The notes: generated by a model from the sequence alone, not told the origin. A stretch of DNA of 64,000 nucleotides from Eubacterium sp. AF16-48 (GCF_003479405.1 NZ_QUHB01000001.1:248001-312000); one strand, 5' to 3'. Counted from the stretch's first letter, positions 24,756-34,468 are shown. Numbers and translations: made by a program.

Positions 24756-26532
24756 AACACTGGGAAAACATATTAAAGGTTATATTACGGCATCAATATT
24801 GACACCTCTGTGTATGTTAGCGGAAGTTGTAGTGGAAAATTTCATTCCATTGCTAATGTCTGTTATTATTGATTCCATAGGAACCGGAGATTTAAAGAAA
24901 ATTTACATTACATCAGCCATAATGCTTTTACTTGCCCTTGCAGGTCTCATTACCGGTTTTGGTGGCGGAGTATTCGGTGCTAAGGCTTCAACAGGCTTTG
25001 CCAAAAACTTAAGAAAAGCAATGTTTGCAAATATTCAGACATTTAGTTTTTCAAACATTGATAAATTCAGCACCGCAGGTCTTGTTACAAGACTTACAAC
25101 GGATGTAACCAATATTCAAAATGCTTATCAGATGATACTTAGAATGGCAGTAAGAGCACCTTTTAGCCTTATTGTTGCCATGATTATGGCATTTTCCGTA
25201 TCACCTAAAATGGCAAGTGTTTATCTTATAGCAGTTATTATTTTAGGTATTATCCTTGCATTTATTACCGGTGGTGCATTTAAGTATTTCAGTCAGGTAT
25301 TTAAAAAATACGATGAATTAAATGAAAGTGTACAGGAAAACGTAACTGCCATGCGTGTCGTAAAGGCATATGTAAGAGAAGATTACGAGAGAAAGAAATT
25401 CAGCAAGGCAAGCTATAACGTATATAAAATGTTTATAAAGGCTGAGGGAATTGTTTCCCTTAATGCCCCTATTATGATGACTACAGTTTATTCATGTATA
25501 TTGATAATCAGCTGGCTTAGTGCCCAGGCAATTGTGGCAGGTGGAAATCTTCCTCCAAATCTTACCACAGGAAACTTAACATCTCTTCTTGCATACTGCA
25601 TGAATATACTTATGAGTCTTATGATGCTTTCAATGGTATTTGTTATGATTACCATGAGTTTATCCAGTGGTAAACGTATTGCAGAGGTTTTAAATGAAAA
25701 GGCAGATATTGTTAATCCGACAAATCCTGATTACGATGTACCTGACGGAAGCATTACATTTAAAAATGTTAATTTCAGATACAATCAAACCAGTGAAAAG
25801 CCTATTCTTGAAAATATTAATATTCATATTAATTCCGGTGAAACAATAGGAATTATGGGAGGAACAGGTAGTGCCAAATCAAGCTTTGTTAATCTTATTA
25901 GCAGATTGTATGATATAGAGCCACCTGCAGATGAAAACACCGAAAGTTATCTTTTAGTAGGTGGAAAAGATGTAAAAAGCTATGACCTTGATACCTTGAG
26001 ACAGGAAGTTAGTGTTGTATTACAAAAGAACGTTCTCTTTTCAGGAAGTATTTTGGATAATTTAAGATGGGGTGATCCTAATGCCACTGAAGAGGAATGT
26101 ATAAGAGCCTGCAAATTAGCATGTGCAGATGAATTTATTGAAAAAATGCCTGACAAATATAACACCCACATTGAACAGGGTGGAGCTAATGTATCAGGTG
26201 GCCAGAAACAACGACTTTGTATTGCCCGCGCATTACTTAAAAAGCCTAAAATTCTTATTTTAGATGACAGCACCAGTGCAGTTGATACTTTAACAGACAG
26301 CAGGATAAGAAAGGCATTTAAAGAAGAAATACCTGATACAACTAAAATTATTATTGCCCAGAGAATATCAAGTATTATGGATGCAGACAGAATTATTGTT
26401 TTAGATGACGGAAAGATAAATGGTATCGGAACCCATAATGAACTTCTTGAAAATAATGAGATTTACAGAGAAGTTTATATGCAGCAGTCTAACGACAATG
26501 GTGATTTTGACAAGAAAGGAGGGGAAGCATAA
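24748..26532 (+). CDS. ABC exporter subunit with degenerate ATP site
   Basis: Half-transporter, 594 residues: a six-helix ABC-exporter membrane domain (about 1-310), then a nucleotide-binding domain. Walker A reads GGTGSAKS (371-378) with Ala in place of the last Gly. Walker B is ILILDDSTSAVD with Asp507 where the catalytic Glu should be. The signature is VSGGQKQR. The missing catalytic Glu marks the degenerate half of a heterodimeric exporter of the BmrC/LmrC/PatA class. ATG 24748 follows AGAGGAGA, and a TTG at 24733 is rejected. It overlaps the partner gene by one base. Confidence 0.92.
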   Translation: MIRTLGKHIKGYITASILTPLCMLAEVVVENFIPLLMSVIIDSIGTGDLKKIYITSAIMLLLALAGLITGFGGGVFGAKASTGFAKNLRKAMFANIQTFSFSNIDKFSTAGLVTRLTTDVTNIQNAYQMILRMAVRAPFSLIVAMIMAFSVSPKMASVYLIAVIILGIILAFITGGAFKYFSQVFKKYDELNESVQENVTAMRVVKAYVREDYERKKFSKASYNVYKMFIKAEGIVSLNAPIMMTTVYSCILIISWLSAQAIVAGGNLPPNLTTGNLTSLLAYCMNILMSLMMLSMVFVMITMSLSSGKRIAEVLNEKADIVNPTNPDYDVPDGSITFKNVNFRYNQTSEKPILENINIHINSGETIGIMGGTGSAKSSFVNLISRLYDIEPPADENTESYLLVGGKDVKSYDLDTLRQEVSVVLQKNVLFSGSILDNLRWGDPNATEEECIRACKLACADEFIEKMPDKYNTHIEQGGANVSGGQKQRLCIARALLKKPKILILDDSTSAVDTLTDSRIRKAFKEEIPDTTKIIIAQRISSIMDADRIIVLDDGKINGIGTHNELLENNEIYREVYMQQSNDNGDFDKKGGEA

Positions 26533-28454
26533 TGGCTCAGGCAAAAGTTGTAAAAGGGCCCGGAAGAAGAAATATGGGACCAAGACAAAAAATTGATCAT
26601 CCTTTCAAAATATTGGGACAGATAATTAAATTTGTTGGAAAGTATTATGGAGTACACCTTGTTATAGTTTTACTTTGTATTATAGGAAGTGTTTTCGCCA
26701 ATGTTCAGGGAACATGGTTTATGAAGGCTTTAGTTGATGACTACATTCTCCCTATGGTTAAAACCGGAAGTACGGATTTCGCACCTTTAGTGGGAGCTAT
26801 GACCAAAGTTGCCGGCTTTTATGTTATAGGTATTCTTACATCACTTATACAGGCGGAACTTATGGTTTTTGTAACCCAGGGTACCCTTAAACACTTAAGG
26901 GATGCCATGTTTGACCACATGCAGGGACTTCCAATTAAATATTTTGACACTCACTCCCATGGAGATATTATGTCCATGTATACTAATGACATTGATACAT
27001 TAAGACAGTTTATAAGTCAGTCTTTCCCTCAAATGTTAAACAGTGCCATTACTATTGTAAGTGTTCTTGCATGTATGTTTGCATTAAGTATTCCTCTTAC
27101 AATTATTACATTAATTATGATTGCTTTAATATCTTTTGTATCAAAGAAATTAACCGGTCTTTCAGGACGTTATTTTCTTTCCCAGCAAAAGGATATTGGT
27201 GCAGTAAACGGCTATATAGAGGAAATGATGGAAGGACAGAAAGTTGTTAAGGTTTTCTGCCATGAGAATCAGGCCATTGATGAATTTAACGAATTAAACG
27301 AAAAGTTATATCATTCAGCAAATAATGCCAATAAATTTGCCAATGTTATGGGGCCTTGTAATGCACAGCTTTCCAATGTAAGTTATGTATTATGTGCCTG
27401 TATAGGTGCAGTTCTTGCCATTAACGGAATAGCAGGATTTACCATGACTCCCGGAAAGCTCATTACCTTTTTAACATATAATAAGCAGTTTGCCCAGCCA
27501 ATTAATCAGATAACAATGCAGATGAACAGTATTGTTATGGCATTAGCAGGAGCTGACAGAATCTTTAAACTGTTAGCCGAAAAGCCTGAAACTGACGAAG
27601 GTTATGTTACATTGGTACGTTCAAAATATGAAAAAGGTGAAATTGTAGAATGTAGCGAAAGAACAGGAACCTGGGCATGGAAGCATTATCATAAAGAAGA
27701 CGGCACCACAACTTATGTTCCTATGAAAGGTGAAATTGTTTTTGACGGTGTTGATTTTGGCTACAATGATGACAAAATTGTTCTTCATGATGTAAAGCTT
27801 TATGCTAATCCGGGACAGAAGCTTGCCTTTGTTGGTTCTACCGGTGCCGGCAAAACAACCATAACTAATTTAATTAACAGATTTTATGATATTCAGGATG
27901 GTAAAATCAGATATGACGGAATTAACATAAACAAAATTAAAAAGGCAGATTTAAGACGCTCTCTTGGAATTGTACTTCAGGATACTCATTTATTCTCTGC
28001 CACAGTTATGGAAAATATCCGTTATGGTAATCTAGATGCTACAGATGAAGAAATAATTGCGGCAGCAAAGCTTGCCAATGCTGACAGCTTCATTAGAAGA
28101 CTTCCTGATGGATATAACACAATGCTTATAGGAGATGGTGGTAATTTATCTCAGGGACAGCGTCAGTTGTTAGCCATAGCCAGAGCAGCAGTTGCTAATC
28201 CACCGGCATTAATTCTTGACGAGGCTACGTCCTCCATAGATACAAGAACAGAACGTATAGTTCAGGAAGGAATGGATGCATTAATGAAAGGAAGAACTAC
28301 CTTTGTTATTGCCCATAGATTATCAACCATCAAAAACAGCGACTGTATTATGGTTCTTGAAAACGGAAGAATTATTGAGAGAGGAAACCATGATGAATTA
28401 ATGGCGCAAAAGGGAACCTATTATCGTCTCCAAACAGGAAGCAGTCAAAGTTAA
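26532..28454 (+). CDS. ABC exporter subunit with canonical ATP site
   Basis: Second half-transporter, 640 residues. It has six membrane helices, a 40-50 residue insertion with the WAWKHYHKEDGTT stretch before the nucleotide-binding domain (typical of this heterodimer family), Walker A GSTGAGKTT (about 435-443), signature LSQGQRQ and Walker B LILDEATSS with catalytic Glu564. Together with the previous subunit it should form a multidrug or lipid-like substrate exporter driven by the one intact ATP site. Start TAATG overlaps the previous stop. Confidence 0.93.
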   Translation: MAQAKVVKGPGRRNMGPRQKIDHPFKILGQIIKFVGKYYGVHLVIVLLCIIGSVFANVQGTWFMKALVDDYILPMVKTGSTDFAPLVGAMTKVAGFYVIGILTSLIQAELMVFVTQGTLKHLRDAMFDHMQGLPIKYFDTHSHGDIMSMYTNDIDTLRQFISQSFPQMLNSAITIVSVLACMFALSIPLTIITLIMIALISFVSKKLTGLSGRYFLSQQKDIGAVNGYIEEMMEGQKVVKVFCHENQAIDEFNELNEKLYHSANNANKFANVMGPCNAQLSNVSYVLCACIGAVLAINGIAGFTMTPGKLITFLTYNKQFAQPINQITMQMNSIVMALAGADRIFKLLAEKPETDEGYVTLVRSKYEKGEIVECSERTGTWAWKHYHKEDGTTTYVPMKGEIVFDGVDFGYNDDKIVLHDVKLYANPGQKLAFVGSTGAGKTTITNLINRFYDIQDGKIRYDGININKIKKADLRRSLGIVLQDTHLFSATVMENIRYGNLDATDEEIIAAAKLANADSFIRRLPDGYNTMLIGDGGNLSQGQRQLLAIARAAVANPPALILDEATSSIDTRTERIVQEGMDALMKGRTTFVIAHRLSTIKNSDCIMVLENGRIIERGNHDELMAQKGTYYRLQTGSSQS

Positions 28455-28474
28455 AAGTTTTATTTTAATACTTT

Positions 28475-28505
28475 GCGGCATATATTAGTAAAAAATATAT
28501 GCCGC
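28475..28505 (+). terminator. Terminator of the marR-ABC-ABC operon
   Basis: GCGGCATATAT (28475-28485) pairs perfectly with ATATATGCCGC (28495-28505), with a 9-base loop. It is followed by TTATTTTATG, a broken T-run that runs into the next start codon at 28513. Confidence 0.8.
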
Positions 28506-28512
28506 TTATTTT

Positions 28513-29352
28513 ATGAAGAAAACTTATTGTATCTTTTTAATTTTAGTTTTATCTGTTTTAAATAATTATATATTTTCAGAGATTTTTTCCGCTTACTATG
28601 ATATTACCGTAAATATTGTAGAATCTGAAAAATTCAGAAATAATAACATTTCAGAAAAAGCTATTACAAATGCTGCTGAAATCGCATCTAATGAGAAATG
28701 CACCTTGTCAGATATTCTTACACCCCTTTACGTTTTTAATAACTGCTCCATAAGTAATTTTAGCGAAACCTACAAAGATATTAAAAATATGAAAAAGCAA
28801 TTTGTCTTTTCACATCCTTACGAATATAAGGAATGCAGTAAAGCCTTAGCTGCAATATATAATGACATTAAGTTTTTTCCTGTTTTAAAAAGCAATTCTT
28901 CTGACTACTGGGTTTCATATGATAATTCCTATGGTGCGGACAGAAATTATAATGGCAAATACAAACATGAAGGTATTGATATTATGGCTGAAAATAATGT
29001 TAGCGGATACTACCCGGTAATCAGCGTTACTGATGGAGTTGTGGAAAACATGGGTTGGCTTGAAAAGGGAGGATACCGGGTTGGCATAAGAAGTAATTCC
29101 TCCGGTTATTTTTATTATGCCCATTTAAGCAGCTACGCAGGGATAAAAAAGGGAGATAAAATTAAAGCCGGAACATTGCTGGGATATATGGGAGATACCG
29201 GTTACGGAAAAGTAGAAGGAACTTCCGGGAATTTTGCCGTTCATCTTCATTTTGGAATATATATTGCCACAAAAAATTATTCAGAGCTTAGTGTTAATCC
29301 CTATACGGTTTTAAAATACCTTGAGACTAAAACCCTTGCTGCCGATTATTAA
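28513..29352 (+). CDS. Secreted M23-family metallopeptidase
   Basis: 279 residues. An N-terminal signal or anchor helix (about 3-24) is followed by a helical region of unknown role. From about residue 150 there is a LytM/M23 zinc endopeptidase domain with HEGIDIM (H-x3-D) and HLHFGIY (H-x-H), the zinc ligands. YYAHLSSY and KGDKIKAGTLLGYMGDTG are family hallmarks. It probably trims peptidoglycan crosslinks outside the membrane. The ATG follows the previous terminator by seven bases and has no ribosome site, so expression may depend on another signal. Confidence 0.88.
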   Translation: MKKTYCIFLILVLSVLNNYIFSEIFSAYYDITVNIVESEKFRNNNISEKAITNAAEIASNEKCTLSDILTPLYVFNNCSISNFSETYKDIKNMKKQFVFSHPYEYKECSKALAAIYNDIKFFPVLKSNSSDYWVSYDNSYGADRNYNGKYKHEGIDIMAENNVSGYYPVISVTDGVVENMGWLEKGGYRVGIRSNSSGYFYYAHLSSYAGIKKGDKIKAGTLLGYMGDTGYGKVEGTSGNFAVHLHFGIYIATKNYSELSVNPYTVLKYLETKTLAADY

Positions 29353-29355
29353 CTC

Positions 29356-29384
29356 TTGTAATAACAACTTTAAAAGTGTAAAAT
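29356..29384 (+). promoter_or_regulatory. Predicted promoter of ridA
   Basis: TTGTAA (29356-29361) and TAAAAT (29379-29384) with a 17-base spacer, 36 bases before the ridA start. Confidence 0.6.
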
Positions 29385-29420
29385 ATATAAGAATATTGAC
29401 TAGAAAGAAGGTACAAAATT

Positions 29421-29792
29421 ATGAATAAAATAAGTACAAACAAAGCTCCGGCAGCTATCGGACCATACTCACAGGCAGTTAAAACAGGAAATCTTTTATT
29501 TACATCAGGACAGATTGCCCTTGACCCTGCAACAGGTGAAATCGTAGGTGCAACCATTACCGAGCAGACAGAACAGGTAATGAAGAATTTAGGAGCAATT
29601 CTTGAAGAAGCAGGTGTTACATACGAAAATGCCGTAAAAACAGTTTGTTTTTTAGCTGATATGAATGACTTTGCTACATTTAATGAAATCTACGGAAAAT
29701 ATTTTACAGGAAAACCTGCAAGAAGCTGTGTGGCAGTTAAAACCCTTCCAAAGAATGTATTGTGTGAAGTAGAAGTAATTGCAGAAATTTAA
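29421..29792 (+). CDS. ridA: RidA family enamine/imine deaminase
   Basis: RidA hydrolyses reactive 2-aminoacrylate and related imines made by PLP enzymes. 123 residues, full family length. Motifs are the N-terminal APAAIGPYSQAV, TSGQIALDP in the middle, and the C-terminal PARSCVAVKTLPKNVLCEVE, whose Arg (in ARS) binds the substrate carboxylate and whose Glu takes part in catalysis. It has its own promoter and forms a short operon with the cupin-like gene. Confidence 0.94.
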   Translation: MNKISTNKAPAAIGPYSQAVKTGNLLFTSGQIALDPATGEIVGATITEQTEQVMKNLGAILEEAGVTYENAVKTVCFLADMNDFATFNEIYGKYFTGKPARSCVAVKTLPKNVLCEVEVIAEI

Positions 29793-29808
29793 AAATTAGG
29801 AGTACAAT

Positions 29809-30240
29809 ATGACAAAGGATTATATGTTTAACAATAACTTAGAAATATCGTCTTTTAACGGAGAAGGCTACCTTCCCCTTATTGATTTTGAAAGCTGGCG
29901 TGTTGCTGAGCTTAGATATTGTGAAGAATTAGAAGTGGATAAACTAAAGGATATGCAAAAGCATAATGAATCTGACGAAGTGTTTATCTTACTAAATGGA
30001 GATTTTACTTTGTTTTTAGGTGGACAAGGTTCTGAAATCGGTAAAATAGAAGCCATAAAACTTGAGCCCTTAAAGCTTTACAATGTAAAAAAAGGTACAT
30101 TTCACACCCACACCCCTGAAAAAAACTGTACTGTTCTTATTGTTGAAAATAGGAATACCTGCGATGATAATTCACCAAAGGTCAAACTTACCAAAGAACA
30201 GAAAAAAGTTATTGAAACTCTTTACAGGGATTTAAATTAA
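29809..30240 (+). CDS. Cupin-like protein of unknown function
   Basis: 143 residues, predicted double-stranded beta-helix. HNESDEVFILLNGDF (about residues 45-59) resembles cupin motif 1, and GTFHTHTPEKNCTVLIVEN (about 97-115) resembles motif 2. Together they offer His and Glu residues that could hold a metal. Small cupins of this type with no assigned role are common in Clostridia. It follows ridA by 16 bases with TAGGAG and is followed by a pseudouridine synthase gene. No substrate can be inferred. Confidence 0.75.
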   Translation: MTKDYMFNNNLEISSFNGEGYLPLIDFESWRVAELRYCEELEVDKLKDMQKHNESDEVFILLNGDFTLFLGGQGSEIGKIEAIKLEPLKLYNVKKGTFHTHTPEKNCTVLIVENRNTCDDNSPKVKLTKEQKKVIETLYRDLN

Positions 30241-30256
30241 TTTTGCGAGGTTTTTA

Positions 30257-30958
30257 ATGAGATTAGACAAATACCTTACAAATCAGGGAATCGGTTCAAG
30301 AAGTCAGGTTAAGGCATTGATAAAATCAAAAAAAGTATTTGTGAATAATGTTTTGGAAAATAAACCTGAAAGACATATTGACGAAAATAATGATATAGTT
30401 TCCCTTGACGGAGTAAACTTAGAATATAACAAATTTTACTATTATATGTTAAACAAACCTCCGGGAGTCCTTACGGCAGTAAAGGATAATAATTACAAAA
30501 CCGTTATGGATATTATGGATGTAACTCCTAAAGAAGGACTTTTCCCGGTTGGTCGTTTAGATAAGGATACCGAAGGGTTGTTACTAATTACTAATGACGG
30601 TGAATTATCCCACAATCTGTTATCTCCCAAAAAACATGTAAATAAAACATATTACGTGGAATTAAACGGTGAATTAATAGACAGCGATATAGATTTGTTT
30701 GCTAAAGGACTGGATATTGGTGAAAAAAATATTACTAAACCTGCTAAGTTAGAGATTCTTTCTGGTAGAAACAGGGCATATATAACCATAACTGAAGGAA
30801 AATATCATCAGGTTAAGCGAATGTTTCAGGCAATTGGTCTTACAGTTACATTCCTAAAAAGAATTTCCATGGGTTCTCTTATATTGGATAAAAACTTAAA
30901 GTCCGGAGGATACAGGAAACTAACTGAAGAAGAAATTAGCAACTTAAAATCAAACTAA
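30257..30958 (+). CDS. RsuA-family 16S rRNA pseudouridine synthase
   Basis: 233 residues. The N-terminal S4 RNA-binding domain (RLDKYLTNQGIGSRSQVKAL) is followed by the catalytic domain with VGRLDKDTEGLLL, where the Asp in GRLDKDT is the nucleophile, and the downstream motif KYHQVKRMF. Size and motifs fit RsuA (U516 of 16S rRNA) better than RluB/E/F, but the target is inferred from family. GCGAGG is a moderate ribosome site. Next comes a second, RluA-type synthase, giving a small RNA-modification cluster. Confidence 0.9.
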   Translation: MRLDKYLTNQGIGSRSQVKALIKSKKVFVNNVLENKPERHIDENNDIVSLDGVNLEYNKFYYYMLNKPPGVLTAVKDNNYKTVMDIMDVTPKEGLFPVGRLDKDTEGLLLITNDGELSHNLLSPKKHVNKTYYVELNGELIDSDIDLFAKGLDIGEKNITKPAKLEILSGRNRAYITITEGKYHQVKRMFQAIGLTVTFLKRISMGSLILDKNLKSGGYRKLTEEEISNLKSN

Positions 30959-30976
30959 AACAATAGGTAAGAATGT

Positions 30977-31966
30977 ATGCAGGAAATTATTATTGGCAAA
31001 AATGAAGTCGGACAGCGATTTGATAAGTTTCTTTTTAAATTTTTCAAAGAAGCACCGGGAAGTTTCATTTATAAAATGCTTCGTAAAAAAAATATAGTTT
31101 TAAATAACAAAAAAGCTAATGGTAAAGAGAAATTAAATATTAACGACAGTGTGAAAATCTATATGACAGATGACACCATTGATAAGTTTACAGGGAAAGG
31201 AAACAGCAGTGTTTTAACTCTTCCCCATTTTTCATTAGATGTTGTATATGAAGATGAAAATATTATCATTGTAAATAAGCCATCAGGAATTTTAAGCCAA
31301 AAAGCCCAAAAAGACGACATTTCAATTAATGAATATATTATTTCGTACCTTGTTGAAACTAAAAGTCTGTCGGCTACCCAACTAAAGACCTTTAAACCGG
31401 GAGTCTGTAACCGTCTTGACCGCAATACCAGCGGATTAATTATATCCGGAAAATCTTTAATCGGGCTACAGACAATGTCTGAAATTATAAAAAAACGTTC
31501 CATGGACAAGTTTTATTTAACACTGGTTTCAGGTTACCTTGATAAAACCACAACTATAAAGGGTTATTTAAAAAAAGACAAAAAAACTAACAAGGTTACT
31601 ATTTCAAACAAAGAAACACCTGATGGAAAGTATATTGAAACAAAGTATGAGCCTATTGGTTTTGGAGAAAACCTTACATTATTAAAAGTAAAACTTGTAA
31701 CAGGACGCGCCCACCAGATACGTGCCCATTTATCTTCAATTGGTCACGGAATCATTGGTGATTACAAATATGGAAATAAAAAAATTAATGATATATACAA
31801 AGAAAAATACGGATTAAAGGATCAGCTTCTACATTCATGGATAATGAGTTTTCCCGAAATCAAAGGAGCTTTATGTGATTTATCCCAGCAAACGATAAAG
31901 GCAGCTGTTCCTGAAATTTTCAAAAAAATAATTGATGAAAATATTCAAACACCAACGGAGGTTTAA
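30977..31966 (+). CDS. RluA/RluC-family pseudouridine synthase
   Basis: 329 residues. A degenerate S4-like N-terminus (GQRFDKFLFKFFKEAPGSF) precedes the RluA-type catalytic domain with VCNRLDRNTSGLII (nucleophile Asp in RLDRNT) and the TGRAHQIRAHL motif. This layout resembles RluC-type 23S rRNA pseudouridine synthases. A second family member of RluD type lies at 61308-62219. The stop is immediately followed by the recU start. Confidence 0.9.
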   Translation: MQEIIIGKNEVGQRFDKFLFKFFKEAPGSFIYKMLRKKNIVLNNKKANGKEKLNINDSVKIYMTDDTIDKFTGKGNSSVLTLPHFSLDVVYEDENIIIVNKPSGILSQKAQKDDISINEYIISYLVETKSLSATQLKTFKPGVCNRLDRNTSGLIISGKSLIGLQTMSEIIKKRSMDKFYLTLVSGYLDKTTTIKGYLKKDKKTNKVTISNKETPDGKYIETKYEPIGFGENLTLLKVKLVTGRAHQIRAHLSSIGHGIIGDYKYGNKKINDIYKEKYGLKDQLLHSWIMSFPEIKGALCDLSQQTIKAAVPEIFKKIIDENIQTPTEV

Positions 31967-32497
31967 ATGGGAACATGGTCGTCAAGAGGGCTTCGTGGCT
32001 CAACCCTTGAAGATATGATAAATATGACAAATGAACACTACAGACAGCAGAAGCTTGCATTAATTCAGAAAATTCCCACACCCATTACTCCTGTTGAAAT
32101 TGACCAAAGCACAAGGCATATTACATTGGCATATTTTGAGAAGCAAAGTACCGTTGATTACATAGGAGCCGTACAGGGAATACCTGTTTGTTTTGATGCA
32201 AAGGAATGTGCCGTTAAAACCTTTCCTATAATGAACATTCATGAACATCAGGTTAAATTCATGGAAGATTTTGAAAAACAGGGTGGAATTTCCTTTATTC
32301 TGTTATTTTTTAGTAGTTTAAATGAAACTTACTATATACCCTTTAAAGATATCAAATTTTTCTATGAAAGAAGCTTAAACGGTGGCAGGAAAAGTTTTAC
32401 ATATGATGAAATAGATAAAAATTACAAAATTAATTCCACATCAGGAGCTGTTGTTCATTATCTTGAAGGAATAAAAAGAGATTTACAAAACAGATAA
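31967..32497 (+). CDS. recU: Holliday junction resolvase RecU
   Basis: RecU is the Firmicutes resolvase that cuts four-way junctions after RuvAB branch migration. 176 residues, slightly shorter than the Bacillus form. Conserved features are the N-terminal RGLRGSTLEDMINMTNEHY, the PTPI segment (KIPTPITPVEI), the catalytic core STVDYIGAVQGIPVCFDAKE (Asp of VDY and the D-A-K-E acidic/Lys pair) and the following HQ (EHQVKF). GGAGG precedes the ATG. In Bacillus recU neighbours a PBP gene, but that linkage is absent here. Confidence 0.92.
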   Translation: MGTWSSRGLRGSTLEDMINMTNEHYRQQKLALIQKIPTPITPVEIDQSTRHITLAYFEKQSTVDYIGAVQGIPVCFDAKECAVKTFPIMNIHEHQVKFMEDFEKQGGISFILLFFSSLNETYYIPFKDIKFFYERSLNGGRKSFTYDEIDKNYKINSTSGAVVHYLEGIKRDLQNR

Positions 32498-32505
32498 TCC
32501 AAATA

Positions 32506-32534
32506 TTGACAAGAAATGTAAATTAGTGTAATAT
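32506..32534 (+). promoter_or_regulatory. Promoter of the his operon
   Basis: TTGACA (32506-32511) and TAATAT (32529-32534), spacer 17 bases. The 5' leader of hisZ would be about 70 bases. Confidence 0.75.
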
Positions 32535-32551
32535 GATTTCATTCTGATAAT

Positions 32552-32584
32552 AAGGTAGTGAATTACTACTTTAATTCGTTAAAG
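32552..32584 (+). promoter_or_regulatory. Overlapping hairpins in the hisZ leader
   Basis: AAGGTAGT (32552-32559) pairs with ACTACTTT (32565-32572). CTTTAA (32569-32574) instead pairs with TTAAAG (32579-32584) around a TTCG loop. The two helices share bases 32569-32572 and are mutually exclusive. The leader is far too short for a T-box, has no His-codon run, and shows no terminator after the second helix. Confidence 0.4.
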
Positions 32585-32612
32585 CGATTGACTAAATATT
32601 TTAGGAGGTACT

Positions 32613-33818
32613 ATGGAAAAGGTATTATTACATACACCGGTGGGAGTCAGGGACATTTACAGTAAGGAATGTGCCATAAAAATGACAGTTGAAAACAAAA
32701 TAAACAATTTATTTAATTTATATGGATTTCATAATATTCAAACACCAACCTTTGAATTTTTTGATATATTTAGTAAGGAGAGAGGATCTGTTGCCTCTAA
32801 AAATATGTACAAGTTTTTTGACAGGGAAGGAAACACTCTTGTATTAAGACCTGACGTTACTCCTTCCATTGCAAGACTTGCAGCAAAGTATTATATGGAT
32901 GTTAATGTTCCAATTAAATTGTGCTACAATGCCAACACATACATTAACAATTCCGAACTTCAGGGAAAGTTAAAAGAAATTACACAGCTTGGCTGTGAGC
33001 TGATAAATGATGATTCCGTAGAGGCGGATGCAGAAATGATTGCCTTAGTTGTGGAATCCTTAAAAGCCGCTGGATTAGAGGAGTTTTTAGTTGAAATCGG
33101 TCATGTGGATTTCTATAACGGAATACTTCAGGACTGTGGTTTGGATGCAGAAACGGAAAATGAAATTAATAACTACATTCAAAACAAAAATGATTTTGGT
33201 GTTGAAGAAATTTTAAACCGTGAGGGTGTAACAGGTGAAGCAAAGGAAGCAATGCTTAAATTACCGGAGCTGTTTGGTTCTGTGGAAGTATTAGATAAGG
33301 CACAGCAGCTCACTTCAAATAAAACTGCTTTAGATGCCATTAAGCGTCTTAAATCCCTTTATTCTATTTTAGAAGATTATGGGGTATCAAAATATATAAG
33401 CTTTGATTTAGGTACATCCAGCAATTACGGATACTATACCGGAATTATTTTTAAAGGATATACCTATGGAACCGGCGACAAAATCGTTGCGGGAGGCCGA
33501 TATGACAAATTACTGTCACAGTTTGGAAAAAATGCAGCTTCCATTGGTTTTGCCATTTATATGGACCAGATAATGGTAGCATTAAATGCCAAATCATATA
33601 CCGGAAAAACCGATTATGAATATCAGGTTATTATATATGAACCGGCATTTAGAAAATCTGCACTATCTTTAGCAGAGGTTTTAAGAAATAACGGCATAAA
33701 AACAGAGCTTATTCCAAAAAAGCCGGATATTGCCATTGAGGAATACGTTAATTTCAAGAAAGAGGACGGTGCATCAAAGATTACATATGTTTCTAATGAT
33801 GGTGCCGTGGAATTGTAG
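32613..33818 (+). CDS. hisZ: ATP phosphoribosyltransferase regulatory subunit HisZ
   Basis: HisZ is a catalytically inactive histidyl-tRNA synthetase paralogue that activates short-form HisG and senses histidine. 401 residues with a class II synthetase fold. Motif 2-like [17 protein letters not shown] and the [11 protein letters not shown] strand are present, and the tRNA anticodon-binding domain is reduced. The adjacent short HisG (213 residues) confirms the hetero-octameric HisZG system. It has a strong GGAGG site and is first in the his operon. Confidence 0.94.
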   Translation: MEKVLLHTPVGVRDIYSKECAIKMTVENKINNLFNLYGFHNIQTPTFEFFDIFSKERGSVASKNMYKFFDREGNTLVLRPDVTPSIARLAAKYYMDVNVPIKLCYNANTYINNSELQGKLKEITQLGCELINDDSVEADAEMIALVVESLKAAGLEEFLVEIGHVDFYNGILQDCGLDAETENEINNYIQNKNDFGVEEILNREGVTGEAKEAMLKLPELFGSVEVLDKAQQLTSNKTALDAIKRLKSLYSILEDYGVSKYISFDLGTSSNYGYYTGIIFKGYTYGTGDKIVAGGRYDKLLSQFGKNAASIGFAIYMDQIMVALNAKSYTGKTDYEYQVIIYEPAFRKSALSLAEVLRNNGIKTELIPKKPDIAIEEYVNFKKEDGASKITYVSNDGAVEL

Positions 33819-33826
33819 GTGACAAC

Positions 33827-34468
33827 ATGAGATATTTAACATTTGCATTAGCTAAAGGACGTCTGGCAAAAACAGCCATGAAAATGTTTGAAGATATTGG
33901 GATTGAATGTGAGGAGATGAAAGATGAAAAAACACGAAAGCTTATTTTTGTAAATGAAGATTTAAAGCTTCGCTTTTTCCTTGCCAAGGCAAGTGATGTT
34001 CCAACTTATGTGGAATACGGTGCTGCCGATATTGGAATTGTAGGAAAAGACACAATTTTAGAAGAAGACAGAAAATTATATGAAGTACTTGATTTAGGAT
34101 TTGGAAAGTGCCGCATGTGTGTATGTGGTCCTAAATCTGCCAGGGAGCTTTTAAAAGACCACGAAATGATACGTGTGGCTTCAAAGTATCCCAAAATTGC
34201 AAAGGATTATTTCTATAACAAAAAATATCAGACTGTTGAAATAATTAAATTAAACGGTTCTGTTGAGTTAGCTCCTATTGTAGGTTTATCAGAGGTTATT
34301 GTTGATATTGTGGAAACAGGAACTACCTTAAAAGAAAACGGTCTTGAAGTATTAGAAGAAGTTTGTCCATTATCAGCCAGAATGGTAGTAAATCAGGTAA
34401 GCATGAAAATGGAAGACGAACGAATCAGAAAAATTATTTCAGATTTAAAGCAAAATATAAATCTTTAG
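33827..34468 (+). CDS. hisG: ATP phosphoribosyltransferase, short form HisG
   Basis: HisG catalyses the first step of histidine synthesis, PRPP + ATP to phosphoribosyl-ATP. At 213 residues it is the short form without the C-terminal regulatory domain, so it needs HisZ. Motifs are [12 protein letters not shown] at the N-terminus, [13 protein letters not shown] in the middle, and the PRPP-binding [14 protein letters not shown]. It lies eight bases after hisZ with AGGTGA as ribosome site. Confidence 0.95.
   Translation: MRYLTFALAKGRLAKTAMKMFEDIGIECEEMKDEKTRKLIFVNEDLKLRFFLAKASDVPTYVEYGAADIGIVGKDTILEEDRKLYEVLDLGFGKCRMCVCGPKSARELLKDHEMIRVASKYPKIAKDYFYNKKYQTVEIIKLNGSVELAPIVGLSEVIVDIVETGTTLKENGLEVLEEVCPLSARMVVNQVSMKMEDERIRKIISDLKQNINL

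Noticed and set aside
32535..32612. T-box riboswitch before hisZ
   Set aside because: The leader is only about 70 bases, with no T-box sequence, specifier loop or terminator/antiterminator pair.
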